Below are positions 54,842 to 62,731 of a stretch of DNA of 64,000 nucleotides, in pieces. The position numbers were made by a program, and so were the translations under genes. The first letter of the stretch is position 1. Every line of letters begins with the position of its first letter. The DNA lies in the NCBI RefSeq assembly GCF_029210365.1, contig NZ_JARGES010000018.1, forward strand, positions 248,001 through 312,000, written 5' to 3'. This DNA is from Mesorhizobium sp. YIM 152430 (lineage in GTDB: Bacteria; Pseudomonadota; Alphaproteobacteria; Rhizobiales; Rhizobiaceae). The notes beneath the pieces were generated by a model that saw only the letters and a list, made by a program, of their open reading frames with translations, was not told the DNA's origin and made no database searches.

Positions 54842-54857
54842 CGTGACCGGTAGCCGC
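54830..54857 (+). terminator. Hairpin at the end of the cyclic-amide operon
   Basis: GCGGCT (54830-54835) and AGCCGC (54852-54857) pair, extended inside by GGT/ACC with a small bulge. The stem spans the FAD-oxidoreductase stop and lies 16 bases before the end of the convergent LysR gene. No T-run follows. Confidence 0.4.
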
Positions 54858-54873
54858 AACGGGTGGCCGGCGA

Positions 54874-55776
54874 TCAGGGAGCCGCAGTCGGCAGCGACTG
54901 CGTTTGCGCCACGCGGGCGGCGATGTCGACGACCAGTTCGACCGCCAGCGTATCGGGCGATTCGAGCCAGCTTGCACAGAAGGACAATTGCGGCATCCGC
55001 ACATCGGACTGGATGAGTTCCAGCCTGCCCGAATGCAGTTCTTCCTTCACGAGTTGATAGGGGATGACGGCAACGCCGATGCCCTCCAATGCGAGATGGA
55101 CCACCGTTGCCATCGATGCGCTTGCGTGCAGTTTGATCGCCGGCAGGTCCGGCCTGTTGAACAGCGATTTCACCAGTTCGTAGGGCTGGGTCTTGCGTGC
55201 GAATGTGATGATCGGGAAAGTCGCGAGCTGGCGGATGTCTGCGGGATTGGGAACCTTCATTGACGGGCTTGCAATGAAGCCGACCGCATATTCGCACAGC
55301 AGGCGATTGCGCAGGAGCGGCGCTGTCAGGGGCCCGAGCAGGAACGCGATGTCGATTTCCTGGGCCAAGAGGCGCGCGCGCAGCGAGGGCGAGATATCGA
55401 CCTCGATCTCGACCGACAGATGCGGATAGCAGCGGTTCACCTCCTTGATGAAGTCTGGCAGCCATGTGTGGACGATCGTCTCGGCGACGCCCAGTCTGAT
55501 GATGCCGCGAATGGCCGCCGTGTCGCGAAGTGCGGCGAGCATCTCGGCCCGCATTCCGATCATCTTCTCGGCATAGCCGAGCACCTGCCGTCCGCGCGCC
55601 GTCGGCGTGATGTTGCGCGCTTCGCGCGTCAGGAGCTTGAAGCCCAGTTCGTCCTCGAGTTGCGCGATCCGGTGCGAGATCGCCGGCTGGGTGGTGTTGA
55701 GCTTTTGCGCCGCGCCGCGAAAGCTGCCGAGCGCGACGACCCAGACGAAGGTTTCGAGCCCCTTGAAATCAACCAT
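54874..55776 (-). CDS. LysR-family transcriptional regulator
   Basis: About 300 residues. The N-terminal helix-turn-helix (FVWVVALGSFRGAAQKLNTTQPAISHRIAQLEDELG) and the periplasmic-binding-like effector domain are typical. I use ATG 55776 (MVDFKGLETF), where family likeness begins; the frame extends to 55827. It lies 72 bases after the membrane protein gene on the same strand, at the end of the amidase/TRAP operon, and converges on the FAD oxidoreductase. It may control the TRAP operon, the 5-oxoprolinase, or both; its target sites are not evident here. Confidence 0.9.
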   Translation of the reverse strand: MVDFKGLETFVWVVALGSFRGAAQKLNTTQPAISHRIAQLEDELGFKLLTREARNITPTARGRQVLGYAEKMIGMRAEMLAALRDTAAIRGIIRLGVAETIVHTWLPDFIKEVNRCYPHLSVEIEVDISPSLRARLLAQEIDIAFLLGPLTAPLLRNRLLCEYAVGFIASPSMKVPNPADIRQLATFPIITFARKTQPYELVKSLFNRPDLPAIKLHASASMATVVHLALEGIGVAVIPYQLVKEELHSGRLELIQSDVRMPQLSFCASWLESPDTLAVELVVDIAARVAQTQSLPTAAP

Positions 55777-55848
55777 CCGCCGTGTCCCACGCCCCATGCC
55801 AGTTCCGGATAGAATGCTCATCGGCAACGCTTCAAGGCAAGCCGTCCA

Positions 55849-56640
55849 TCATGCGCGCCGACGTTGCGCGAGGACCATCAGGACGATGGTGATAGCGAGT
55901 GAGGCCGCGAGCGCCGCTCCGAAGGCTCCCCATGGGGACAAGACTCCACCGGCGAGCGCCAGTGCCAGGCAAAAGCCGGCGAGGCTGACGACGCCGACGA
56001 GGCCGGCGTGAGCGGTCTGCCCGGCAATCGCGGCGCCGTGGTCCAGCCGCAGCGAGAGCAGGATGACGCAAAAGCCGATCGGAAAGGCCAGAAGCGTTCC
56101 TGCAAGTGAAGCGCCAAGGCGCGTTGCGGCGAAGGTCACGCATCCGACCAGTATGCCCGCCGCGACCGCGCGCAGGACCAGCAGGCTCCAGCGGGTCGAG
56201 GAGGAGGCGGGCTTATTGGGATCGATGAAGCGGCCGCCGATCGAGCGCGCGAGAAATGTGGTGAGTGCGAACAGGCCCGTGCCGACCAGCGGGTCGTGTG
56301 GTGCGAAGGCGAGCGGTATGGCCAGCACGCACCATGCCGCAATCGCGCAGGCGGTGGCGCCGAACGCCCCAAGCCGGGTGGAAGAGAGGACGAACGCGCC
56401 GAGGAATATCTGGGTCGCAGCGAGCGAGTGAATCGCCCCCGACGCGCTGGCGACGACGAACTCGACTGAATGCTCGCGCAGCATGAAGAAAAAGCCCGGC
56501 GCAAGAACGATCGGCAGGCCGATGACGACGCCGCCGATGGTGGGGCCGAGCCGGGCGGCGATCCAGGCGACGAAGACGACGACCAAGGCCGTGGACGAAG
56601 CCCTGATCGCGAATTCCGTCCACTGTCCGGCATCGCTCAT
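55849..56640 (-). CDS. Unknown multi-pass membrane protein coupled to the amidase
   Basis: 263 residues with about eight hydrophobic segments and almost no soluble domain. I do not recognise the family. The layout suggests two similar halves of four helices each (GGVVIGLPIVLAPGFFFMLRE in the first, GTLLAFPIGFCVILLSLRLDHG in the second, both with a G-x-x-x-x-x-P-I pattern), as in small secondary transporters or exporters. ATG 56640 overlaps the amidase TGA, so the two are translated together. It may export a product or take up a substrate of the amidase pathway. Confidence 0.75.
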   Translation of the reverse strand: MSDAGQWTEFAIRASSTALVVVFVAWIAARLGPTIGGVVIGLPIVLAPGFFFMLREHSVEFVVASASGAIHSLAATQIFLGAFVLSSTRLGAFGATACAIAAWCVLAIPLAFAPHDPLVGTGLFALTTFLARSIGGRFIDPNKPASSSTRWSLLVLRAVAAGILVGCVTFAATRLGASLAGTLLAFPIGFCVILLSLRLDHGAAIAGQTAHAGLVGVVSLAGFCLALALAGGVLSPWGAFGAALAASLAITIVLMVLAQRRRA

Positions 56641-57923
56641 GCGGCGAGAATGTCTTGCGCCTGCCGGGCAATGTCCAGCACGCGCCAGTCCGCCCCGCCG
56701 GGAGCGAAGATCGTCAGCCCCGTGGCGAGTTTCTGGTCATCTTGCATGGGCAGTGTCGCCGCGCAGCCGTCGAGGAAGTTCACGGCGGATGGATTGCGCA
56801 GCATCAAGGCATTCAGCCTGTCGAAATCGGCCTCGACGTCTGCGATGAGCGGCGCGACTGTGGGCAGGGTCGGCATGACGAAAGCATCGAAGTCACGTTT
56901 CATGATTTCGAAGGCGGCGACGGCGTTCCGGCGCCTTGCATAGGCGTCTGCTAAGTCCGACGCGCCAAATGTTTCGGCGGCACGGATGCGGCTCAGGACG
57001 CGTCTGTCGCCCACCTTTTCCAACGCGCCGAGCCTGTCCTTGTGAATGGCGTGCGCTTCGGTGGCGACGATGATGCGGTTGACGCCGCCGAAGCCTTCGA
57101 GCATGGGCAGGTCCACATCCTCAAATTCGAAACCGGCGGCCGCAAGACGCGTCAGCGCGATCTCGAAATCGCGCGCGACCTGTTCGTCGAGCCCTTCGGT
57201 CAAAAGACCGCGCGCAATGCCGATGCGAAGGTTGCGGACGGTGTCGGCTGCCGGGCGCTGCGTTTGCGACAAAACGGTATAGGCGTCCGCGCATTCCCCG
57301 ATCGTTCGGGCCAGCGGTCCGATGCTGTCATAGGTTTGGGACAGTGGAAACGCACCATCCAGCGGCACTGACGCCTGCGTCGGCTTGAAACCTGACAGGC
57401 CATTGAGGGTGGCAGGAATGCGCACGGAACCGCCCGTATCCGAACCGAGCGCCATGTCGGCCAGTCCGAGCGCAACGGTTACGGCCCCGCCCGACGTCGA
57501 CCCGCCGGTGATGCGCGCGGGATCGAGCGCATTGGACGGATTGCCGAAATGCGGGTTCAACCCGACGCCCGAATAGGCGAATTCGGACATGGTCGTGCGC
57601 CCGAAGGCGATTGCGCCGGCAGCCTTCAGTCGCCGGACGGCCTCCGCATCCCTTATTGCCGCCGATCCATTCGCCAGAATGGTCGAGCCGGCGGTCGTGA
57701 TGATGCCGGTCTCGTCGAACAGATCCTTGACCGAGATCAGCACGCCGGCCAAAGGCTTGGCGCTTCGCTCCGGGTCCGCATCGAGCGCCCTGGCATCGTC
57801 CATGATGCGCGCGGCATCGAAGCTGGTGAAGATCGACGCCCGCTTATCGGGCGCAAGCGCCAGCGCGCGATCGATGGCGGCGCGCGCGCGATCCTCGGCG
57901 CCGGCAGGCGAAATATCGGTCAT
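56637..57923 (-). CDS. Amidase-signature family amidase
   Basis: 428 residues, slightly short for the family. The Ser-cisSer-Lys triad is complete: Lys66 (LISVKDLFDE), Ser142 (TGGSTSGGA) and Ser166 (SDTGGSVRIP), with the usual 24-residue spacing between the two serines. It hydrolyses a linear amide to acid and ammonia in the cytoplasm. Beside DUF2848, DUF1445 and a 5-oxoprolinase, it probably acts on an opened lactam or related amide. It lies seven bases after DUF2848 and overlaps the membrane protein gene. Confidence 0.92.
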   Translation of the reverse strand: MTDISPAGAEDRARAAIDRALALAPDKRASIFTSFDAARIMDDARALDADPERSAKPLAGVLISVKDLFDETGIITTAGSTILANGSAAIRDAEAVRRLKAAGAIAFGRTTMSEFAYSGVGLNPHFGNPSNALDPARITGGSTSGGAVTVALGLADMALGSDTGGSVRIPATLNGLSGFKPTQASVPLDGAFPLSQTYDSIGPLARTIGECADAYTVLSQTQRPAADTVRNLRIGIARGLLTEGLDEQVARDFEIALTRLAAAGFEFEDVDLPMLEGFGGVNRIIVATEAHAIHKDRLGALEKVGDRRVLSRIRAAETFGASDLADAYARRRNAVAAFEIMKRDFDAFVMPTLPTVAPLIADVEADFDRLNALMLRNPSAVNFLDGCAATLPMQDDQKLATGLTIFAPGGADWRVLDIARQAQDILAA

Positions 57924-57930
57924 TAAAACC

Positions 57931-58629
57931 TCACGAAATGACGGGCAGGGGGATCATCTCGTAGCAGTGCTCGAGCGTCCGGCCCAGCCTCTCGTCGATC
58001 ATTTCCATGCGGAAGAAGCGCGACGGACGCACGCCGCCCGAAAGAACCGCAAATGTGCCGCACATCATGGCCGTGCCGGCCGCAAGGCGCAGCTTGCCGG
58101 ATGCGGCGGGCGAGGACGCGACCAGTTCGCCCAGCGGACGGATCGAGGCGAGCTTGCCGTCCTGATAGGGCGTCCATTCGGCACTCGCGTCGTCGCGGAC
58201 GAAGGAGCGGATGCGGATCTCGTCGAGATGGCCTGCGACTTCCTCGAATGGCCACAGTGCGAACGCGACCGGCTTGGCGCAAATCTGCTTCGAAAGCGCG
58301 ACGGAATGGGTTTCGAGCGCGCGGTCCGTGTGGTCGGAGCCGAGGCCGAGATAAAGCCGCGTGCCGTCATCGACGAGAACCGGCTCGGCTTCGCCGGATG
58401 AGGTCGCGTCGACGGTCTCGATCGTTTCGTCTGTCGTCAGCAGGCTGGCCGAGACACGGTAGAAGAGCGGAACGGTGCTCGGCGGCGGCACGCCGATCGC
58501 CTCCAATTCGGCGATGTGATGGTTGACGGCATCGGCATTGCGTCCGGTCCAGCCGGCGATGATGCCGCGTTTGATGTCGATGGATGCCTTGCCGTGGCCG
58601 GCGATGTCGAATTCGATTCTGTTGGTCAT
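57931..58629 (-). CDS. DUF2848 domain-containing protein
   Basis: 232 residues matching the DUF2848 pattern: a mid-protein GLGSDHTDRALE followed by KQICAKPVAFALWPFEEV, and FAVLSGGVRPSRFFRMEMIDERLGRTL near the C-terminus. The family is uncharacterised but resembles fumarylacetoacetate hydrolase-like folds, enzymes that hydrolyse or decarboxylate oxo-acids using a metal. Its fixed company with amidases and TRAP transporters suggests a role in amide or carboxylate breakdown. It sits between the TRAP large subunit and the amidase in one operon. Confidence 0.82.
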   Translation of the reverse strand: MTNRIEFDIAGHGKASIDIKRGIIAGWTGRNADAVNHHIAELEAIGVPPPSTVPLFYRVSASLLTTDETIETVDATSSGEAEPVLVDDGTRLYLGLGSDHTDRALETHSVALSKQICAKPVAFALWPFEEVAGHLDEIRIRSFVRDDASAEWTPYQDGKLASIRPLGELVASSPAASGKLRLAAGTAMMCGTFAVLSGGVRPSRFFRMEMIDERLGRTLEHCYEMIPLPVIS

Positions 58630-58657
58630 GTGTTTTCCAGGAAGATGATGAATGCGG

Positions 58658-59935
58658 TCAAGCCGGCGCGAAGAACAGGGCGATGCTCGGGAATGCGACG
58701 AGCAGAACCACCATCAGGAGCATGACGAACACGAAGGGCAGCACGCCGATCATGACCTCGCTCAGCCTGCCGTTCTTGCGGGCGCCCTGGACGACATAGA
58801 GGTTCAGCCCGACCGGCGGTGTGATGAGCGCCATTTCGATCAGCACGATCAGGAGGATGCCGAACCAGACCTTGTCGAAACCGAGGCCGGCGATGATCGG
58901 CACGACGATGGGGATCGTCGCGATCATCAGGGCCAGCGTCTCGATGAAGAAGCCGAGCACGATATACATCAGGATGATGGCGAGCAGCATTCCGTAGGGC
59001 CCGAGGCCCAGATCGTTCAGAAAGGCCGTCAATTGGCGGCCGAGCCCTGTCGCACCGAGCGCGTAGTTGAGAAAATAGGCGCCGACGATGACGAACATCA
59101 CCATCGATGTGGTGCGGATCGTGCCGAGGAGAGCGGCACGCATATTGGCCATCGTGACCGCTCCATGAAACGCTGCGATGACAAGCGCCATGGCGACACC
59201 GATGGCAGCCGCTTCCGTGGGCGTCGCCCATCCGCGATAGATCGAGCCGATGATCACCGCGAAGACGAGGAGAACCGGGATCAGATGTGGAAGGCCGGCA
59301 AGCCGCTCGCGCCAGGTGAAGGAACGGCTGGGGCCACCAAGTTCCGGCTTGATCTTGCAGATGATGCCGGTGATCAGCATGAAGCCCAGCGCCATCAGGA
59401 GACCGGGAATGATGCCCGCCATGAAGAGTTGAGGAACCGATGTCTGGGTCAGGAAACCGTAGACGATCAGGTTGATCGAGGGCGGTAGCATGATGCCCAA
59501 CGTCCCCCCTGCCGCGATGGCGCCGGCGAAGAGCTTAGGATCGTAGCCCTGTTTTTCGGCCTGCGGCATGGCGACGGTCGCAACGGTCGCGGCCGTGGCG
59601 ACCGAGGAACCGGACGTTGCCGAGAACATCGTAGCGGTGCCGATATTGGCGTGGACGAGGCCGCCCGGCAGCCAGGAGAACCAGGTGTCGAGCGTCGCAT
59701 AGGTGCGCTCGGCAATGCCCGCCCGCACCAGGATCTCGCCGAGAAGAACGAAGAGCGGAATGGCGATGAGAAGGAAGCTGTCCGAGGACGAATAGACCAT
59801 CTGCCCAAGGCCGCGTATCAGCGGCAGAGGAGAGAAGAACGCGTCGAGGCCGAAGCCGAGGATGAAGAGCGCTGCACCGACCGGAATGGACAGCGCCAGC
59901 AGGACCGCAAGGCCGATCGCGACATAGGTGATCAT
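58658..59935 (-). CDS. TRAP transporter large permease (DctM family)
   Basis: 425 residues, the usual DctM length, with about 12-13 hydrophobic helices. FVLLGEILVRAGIAERTY, the conserved GG-rich GGTLGIMLPPSINLIVYG and PVGLNLYVVQG are family marks. It is the ion-coupled transport subunit working with the DctQ and DctP proteins. I start it at ATG 59935, which overlaps the DctQ stop (ATGA); an extended frame to 60052 is only a shadow of dctQ. Confidence 0.92.
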   Translation of the reverse strand: MITYVAIGLAVLLALSIPVGAALFILGFGLDAFFSPLPLIRGLGQMVYSSSDSFLLIAIPLFVLLGEILVRAGIAERTYATLDTWFSWLPGGLVHANIGTATMFSATSGSSVATAATVATVAMPQAEKQGYDPKLFAGAIAAGGTLGIMLPPSINLIVYGFLTQTSVPQLFMAGIIPGLLMALGFMLITGIICKIKPELGGPSRSFTWRERLAGLPHLIPVLLVFAVIIGSIYRGWATPTEAAAIGVAMALVIAAFHGAVTMANMRAALLGTIRTTSMVMFVIVGAYFLNYALGATGLGRQLTAFLNDLGLGPYGMLLAIILMYIVLGFFIETLALMIATIPIVVPIIAGLGFDKVWFGILLIVLIEMALITPPVGLNLYVVQGARKNGRLSEVMIGVLPFVFVMLLMVVLLVAFPSIALFFAPA

Positions 59936-60510
59936 GCCACTTCTCCCGTTTCGGAAGGAATGCCGGTGAGGTTCGTGACGAGGCTCCACTGACGCGCAAG
60001 GGCAAGGATGACGGTGCAGATCAGCATGATCGTCGCGGTGACTGCCATCCACGCCCAGCCGGCGAACCAGATCACCTGCGGAATCCAGAGCTGGATCGCC
60101 ATCGGCGTATTGGATCGCGATCCGCGCTCGACCGATTTCGTCAGGACGTCATAGGCATAGTAGGCGACGAGAAGGGCGACGCAGAGCACGCTCGCAAGCG
60201 CGATCACGTCCAGCAGGGCGCGGCCGGGAGCGGGCAGTTTGGCATGAACGATGTCGATGCGCACATGGGCGCGCTCGACCAGCGCATAGGAAAAGCCCCA
60301 GGTCGCGATGCCGGCCATCACATAGCCTGCAATCTCGTCGGCGCCGCCGACGCGGAAGAAGGCAATGCGGCGGCCGAGCACCTCGCAAAGGATGAGGACG
60401 ACGGTGATCATCAGGACCAAGCCGCAGATGAGCGCGATCCACCGGTTGAGTGTTTTCACAAGATCGGCGATGTGCATCGCCAATCCCGCCAGTGACCTTT
60501 GTCCAGACAT
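59932..60510 (-). CDS. TRAP transporter small permease (DctQ family)
   Basis: 192 residues with four hydrophobic helices, the DctQ layout, including LICEVLGR-like ILCEVLGRRIAFF and the central EIAGYVMAGIATWGFSYALVERAHVRID. GGAGGG-type sequence lies before ATG 60510; a GTG one codon upstream is also possible. It bridges the binding protein and the DctM subunit. Confidence 0.9.
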   Translation of the reverse strand: MSGQRSLAGLAMHIADLVKTLNRWIALICGLVLMITVVLILCEVLGRRIAFFRVGGADEIAGYVMAGIATWGFSYALVERAHVRIDIVHAKLPAPGRALLDVIALASVLCVALLVAYYAYDVLTKSVERGSRSNTPMAIQLWIPQVIWFAGWAWMAVTATIMLICTVILALARQWSLVTNLTGIPSETGEVA

Positions 60511-60534
60511 CACGTCGCCCTCCGTTTCGCGGGG

Positions 60535-61590
60535 TTACTGCGCGATCGTTACGTCGAATTCCGCGCCGACGCTCTCGTTCCAACGCGTGGCCCAGTCGCC
60601 GCCGGCACGTTCCGCCCAGTCGGGCAGGATGGTCTCTTCCAGGACTTCGACGGCGCGCGCCTTGTCTTCGTCGGAAAGCTCGACCAGCGTCATCGACGCG
60701 GCCTCGCCCGCAGCGCAATCGCCGCCGGTCAGGCAGGCAATGTCACGTTGCAGCGCGCCGCCGGCATCCGCCCATGCCTTTTCCTCGAACTCGGTCGTGA
60801 TCTGTTCGGTGAGAAAGCTTTGAACGGCTGGGTCGAGCCCTTCCCAGACGTCGAGATTGACGGCGGTGATGACCGGATCCCATCCGCCGAGCGGCAGGTT
60901 GACGAGATGCGTCGAGGATTCGAACCAGCCCGACGCATAGCCCGAACCGGCGCCGGTGACCGCGCAGTCGATCACGCCGCGCTCGAGCGCGCCCGGCACT
61001 TCCGAAAACGCCATCGTCACGCCTTCGGCGCCGAGCGCTTCGAGGAAGAGCGACGTCATGCGACCCGAGCCACGAATCTTCTTGCCTTCGAGATCGGCAA
61101 GGCTGGTCACCTCGGCGTTGCAGAAGACGATCTGCGGCGGGTAGGGCGCGATGGCGAGTGCGTGTGCATTGAAGCGGTCACGCATGATGTCGGCGACCAT
61201 CGGCTTGGCGGCTTCCGTCATGCGGCGCGCGGATTCGGCATCGGTGGCGATCAGCGGCACGTCGAGACCTTCGAGTTCGGGCGCATCGCCGACCGTGTAG
61301 TCGCCGACCGTCATGCCGATGTCGAACACTCCGTCTCCGAGCATCCGGTAGACGTCGCCGCCGCTCACGCCCATCTGGTCGAAAGTGGTCATGTTGACGG
61401 TGATCTGGCCGTTGGAAGCGGTCGGAACCGTCTCTTCCCAAAAAACGCGCTCGAACTGTTGGTAGAGGGGCAGGTTGCTCCAACTCCCGACCACATTGAG
61501 CGTCGTCTCCGGTAGATCCTGGGCCGATGCGGCAAAAGCGAACGGAGCCAGAGCGGCGCCGGCAAGAAGTGTGCGAAGGATGGTTTTCAT
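60535..61590 (-). CDS. TRAP transporter substrate-binding protein (DctP family)
   Basis: 351 residues with a Sec signal peptide (MKTILRTLLAGAALAPFAFAASAQ). The mature protein has DctP features, including the ligand-anchoring arginine region GKKIRGSGRMTSLFLEALGA. TRAP ligands are mostly carboxylates; the neighbouring enzymes suggest 5-oxoproline or a related lactam acid. An unusual Cys pair (IACLTGGDCAAGE) near residue 270 could form a disulfide. Confidence 0.92.
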   Translation of the reverse strand: MKTILRTLLAGAALAPFAFAASAQDLPETTLNVVGSWSNLPLYQQFERVFWEETVPTASNGQITVNMTTFDQMGVSGGDVYRMLGDGVFDIGMTVGDYTVGDAPELEGLDVPLIATDAESARRMTEAAKPMVADIMRDRFNAHALAIAPYPPQIVFCNAEVTSLADLEGKKIRGSGRMTSLFLEALGAEGVTMAFSEVPGALERGVIDCAVTGAGSGYASGWFESSTHLVNLPLGGWDPVITAVNLDVWEGLDPAVQSFLTEQITTEFEEKAWADAGGALQRDIACLTGGDCAAGEAASMTLVELSDEDKARAVEVLEETILPDWAERAGGDWATRWNESVGAEFDVTIAQ

Positions 61591-61651
61591 TTTCAGTTCC
61601 CCTTGGTCTTGTTGGTTGTGATCATCGGCCGGCGCGTTCGGCCGGCGGCGT

Positions 61652-62452
61652 TCAGGCGATCTCCGTTCGAAGGTCGGTCACCAGCATGTGGCCGGGAGCG
61701 TGGGTGATCGCGATTTCCGGTCTTGCGTGCCGGATGGCGGTTTGCGGCGTGACACCGCAGGCCCAGAAGACAGCGACGTCGCCTGGGCGAATGACGGGGG
61801 CATCGCCGAAATCCGGCTTTGCCAGATCGGCAATGCCGATTTGCGCTGGATCGCCGATATGCACAGGCGCGCCATGCGCCTGCGGCAGGTGCGAGGACAA
61901 GATCACCGCGCGGATCGCGTCTTGCGGCGCGAAAGAGCGCATCGAGACCACCAGGGGGCCGGTGAACGGACCTGCCGGGATGGTCTGGATATTGGTTTCG
62001 TACATCGCGACGTTGCGGCCGGCTTCGATATGGCGCACCGGAATGTCGGCGCGCATCAGTGCCGTCTCGAAGGAGAACGAACAGCCCAGGACGAAGGTCA
62101 CGAAGTCGCCGCGCCAGAGCGCGCCAAGGTCCGTGACCGTATCGACGGCCACGCCATCCCTGAAGACGCGGTAGCGCGGCACGTCATGGCGGATGTCGAG
62201 ATCGGCGCCGAGCGATGGCATTTTCGGGTCGCCGGCTTCCGAAACGGCAAGGATCGGAGCCGGTTTGGGATTGCGGACGCAAAAGCGCAGGAAGTCGTCG
62301 GCATAGGCGGACGGAAGAATGACGATGTTCCCTTGCTGAAATCCTTCGGCGAGACCGCTCGTCGGTGCGTCGAAACGGCCTTGGCGGCACGCCTGCCGCA
62401 ATTGGGCAGCCGTGTCGAAGCGCGGGGTGTTCACATGGACCGTGTCTCGCAT
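61652..62452 (-). CDS. DUF1445 putative hydro-lyase (D-glutamate cyclase family)
   Basis: 266 residues covering the whole DUF1445 domain: [44 protein letters not shown] and [11 protein letters not shown]. Mammalian and some bacterial members interconvert D-glutamate and 5-oxo-D-proline, and bacterial annotation calls them putative hydro-lyases. Next to a divergent 5-oxoprolinase this fits oxoproline metabolism, although the reaction here is inferred. It leads the minus-strand TRAP/amidase operon, 61 bases before the binding-protein gene. Confidence 0.88.
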   Translation of the reverse strand: MRDTVHVNTPRFDTAAQLRQACRQGRFDAPTSGLAEGFQQGNIVILPSAYADDFLRFCVRNPKPAPILAVSEAGDPKMPSLGADLDIRHDVPRYRVFRDGVAVDTVTDLGALWRGDFVTFVLGCSFSFETALMRADIPVRHIEAGRNVAMYETNIQTIPAGPFTGPLVVSMRSFAPQDAIRAVILSSHLPQAHGAPVHIGDPAQIGIADLAKPDFGDAPVIRPGDVAVFWACGVTPQTAIRHARPEIAITHAPGHMLVTDLRTEIA

Positions 62453-62527
62453 CTGGCTTCGCCTTTACCGCTGCCTGCGCCGCATCTCATGGCGCGACGC
62501 GACCTGTGCCAATTAAGGCGCGAGAAT

Positions 62528-62685
62528 GACGATGAGTCGAATTTTAAGTTTTCATCGGCTTCGATCAATTTCGTTCATCGTCATGGGCGCGGCCGAACGG
62601 CTTCACAGAGTCGTTGGTGCAACTTCTTTCATGTCGATTTATTTATCGATTTTGATCCAAAACGATAATTCGACTTATCGAGTCG
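62528..62685. promoter_or_regulatory. Repeat-containing divergent control region of the oxoproline island
   Basis: The 279-base gap 62453-62731 between the divergent DUF1445 and 5-oxoprolinase genes is notably AT-rich for this window. It holds a perfect CGACT-TATCG-AGTCG repeat (62671-62685), an imperfect ATCGATTTTG/CAAAACGAT repeat (62645-62665), and a long-range pair GACGATGA/TCATCGTC (62528-62535 and about 62575-62582). These may be sites for the LysR regulator at 54874 or another factor. Confidence 0.35.
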
Positions 62686-62731
62686 GATCGACAAGATTGC
62701 CGTCATCTTCAACCCGAGGGATGGCGAAGCG

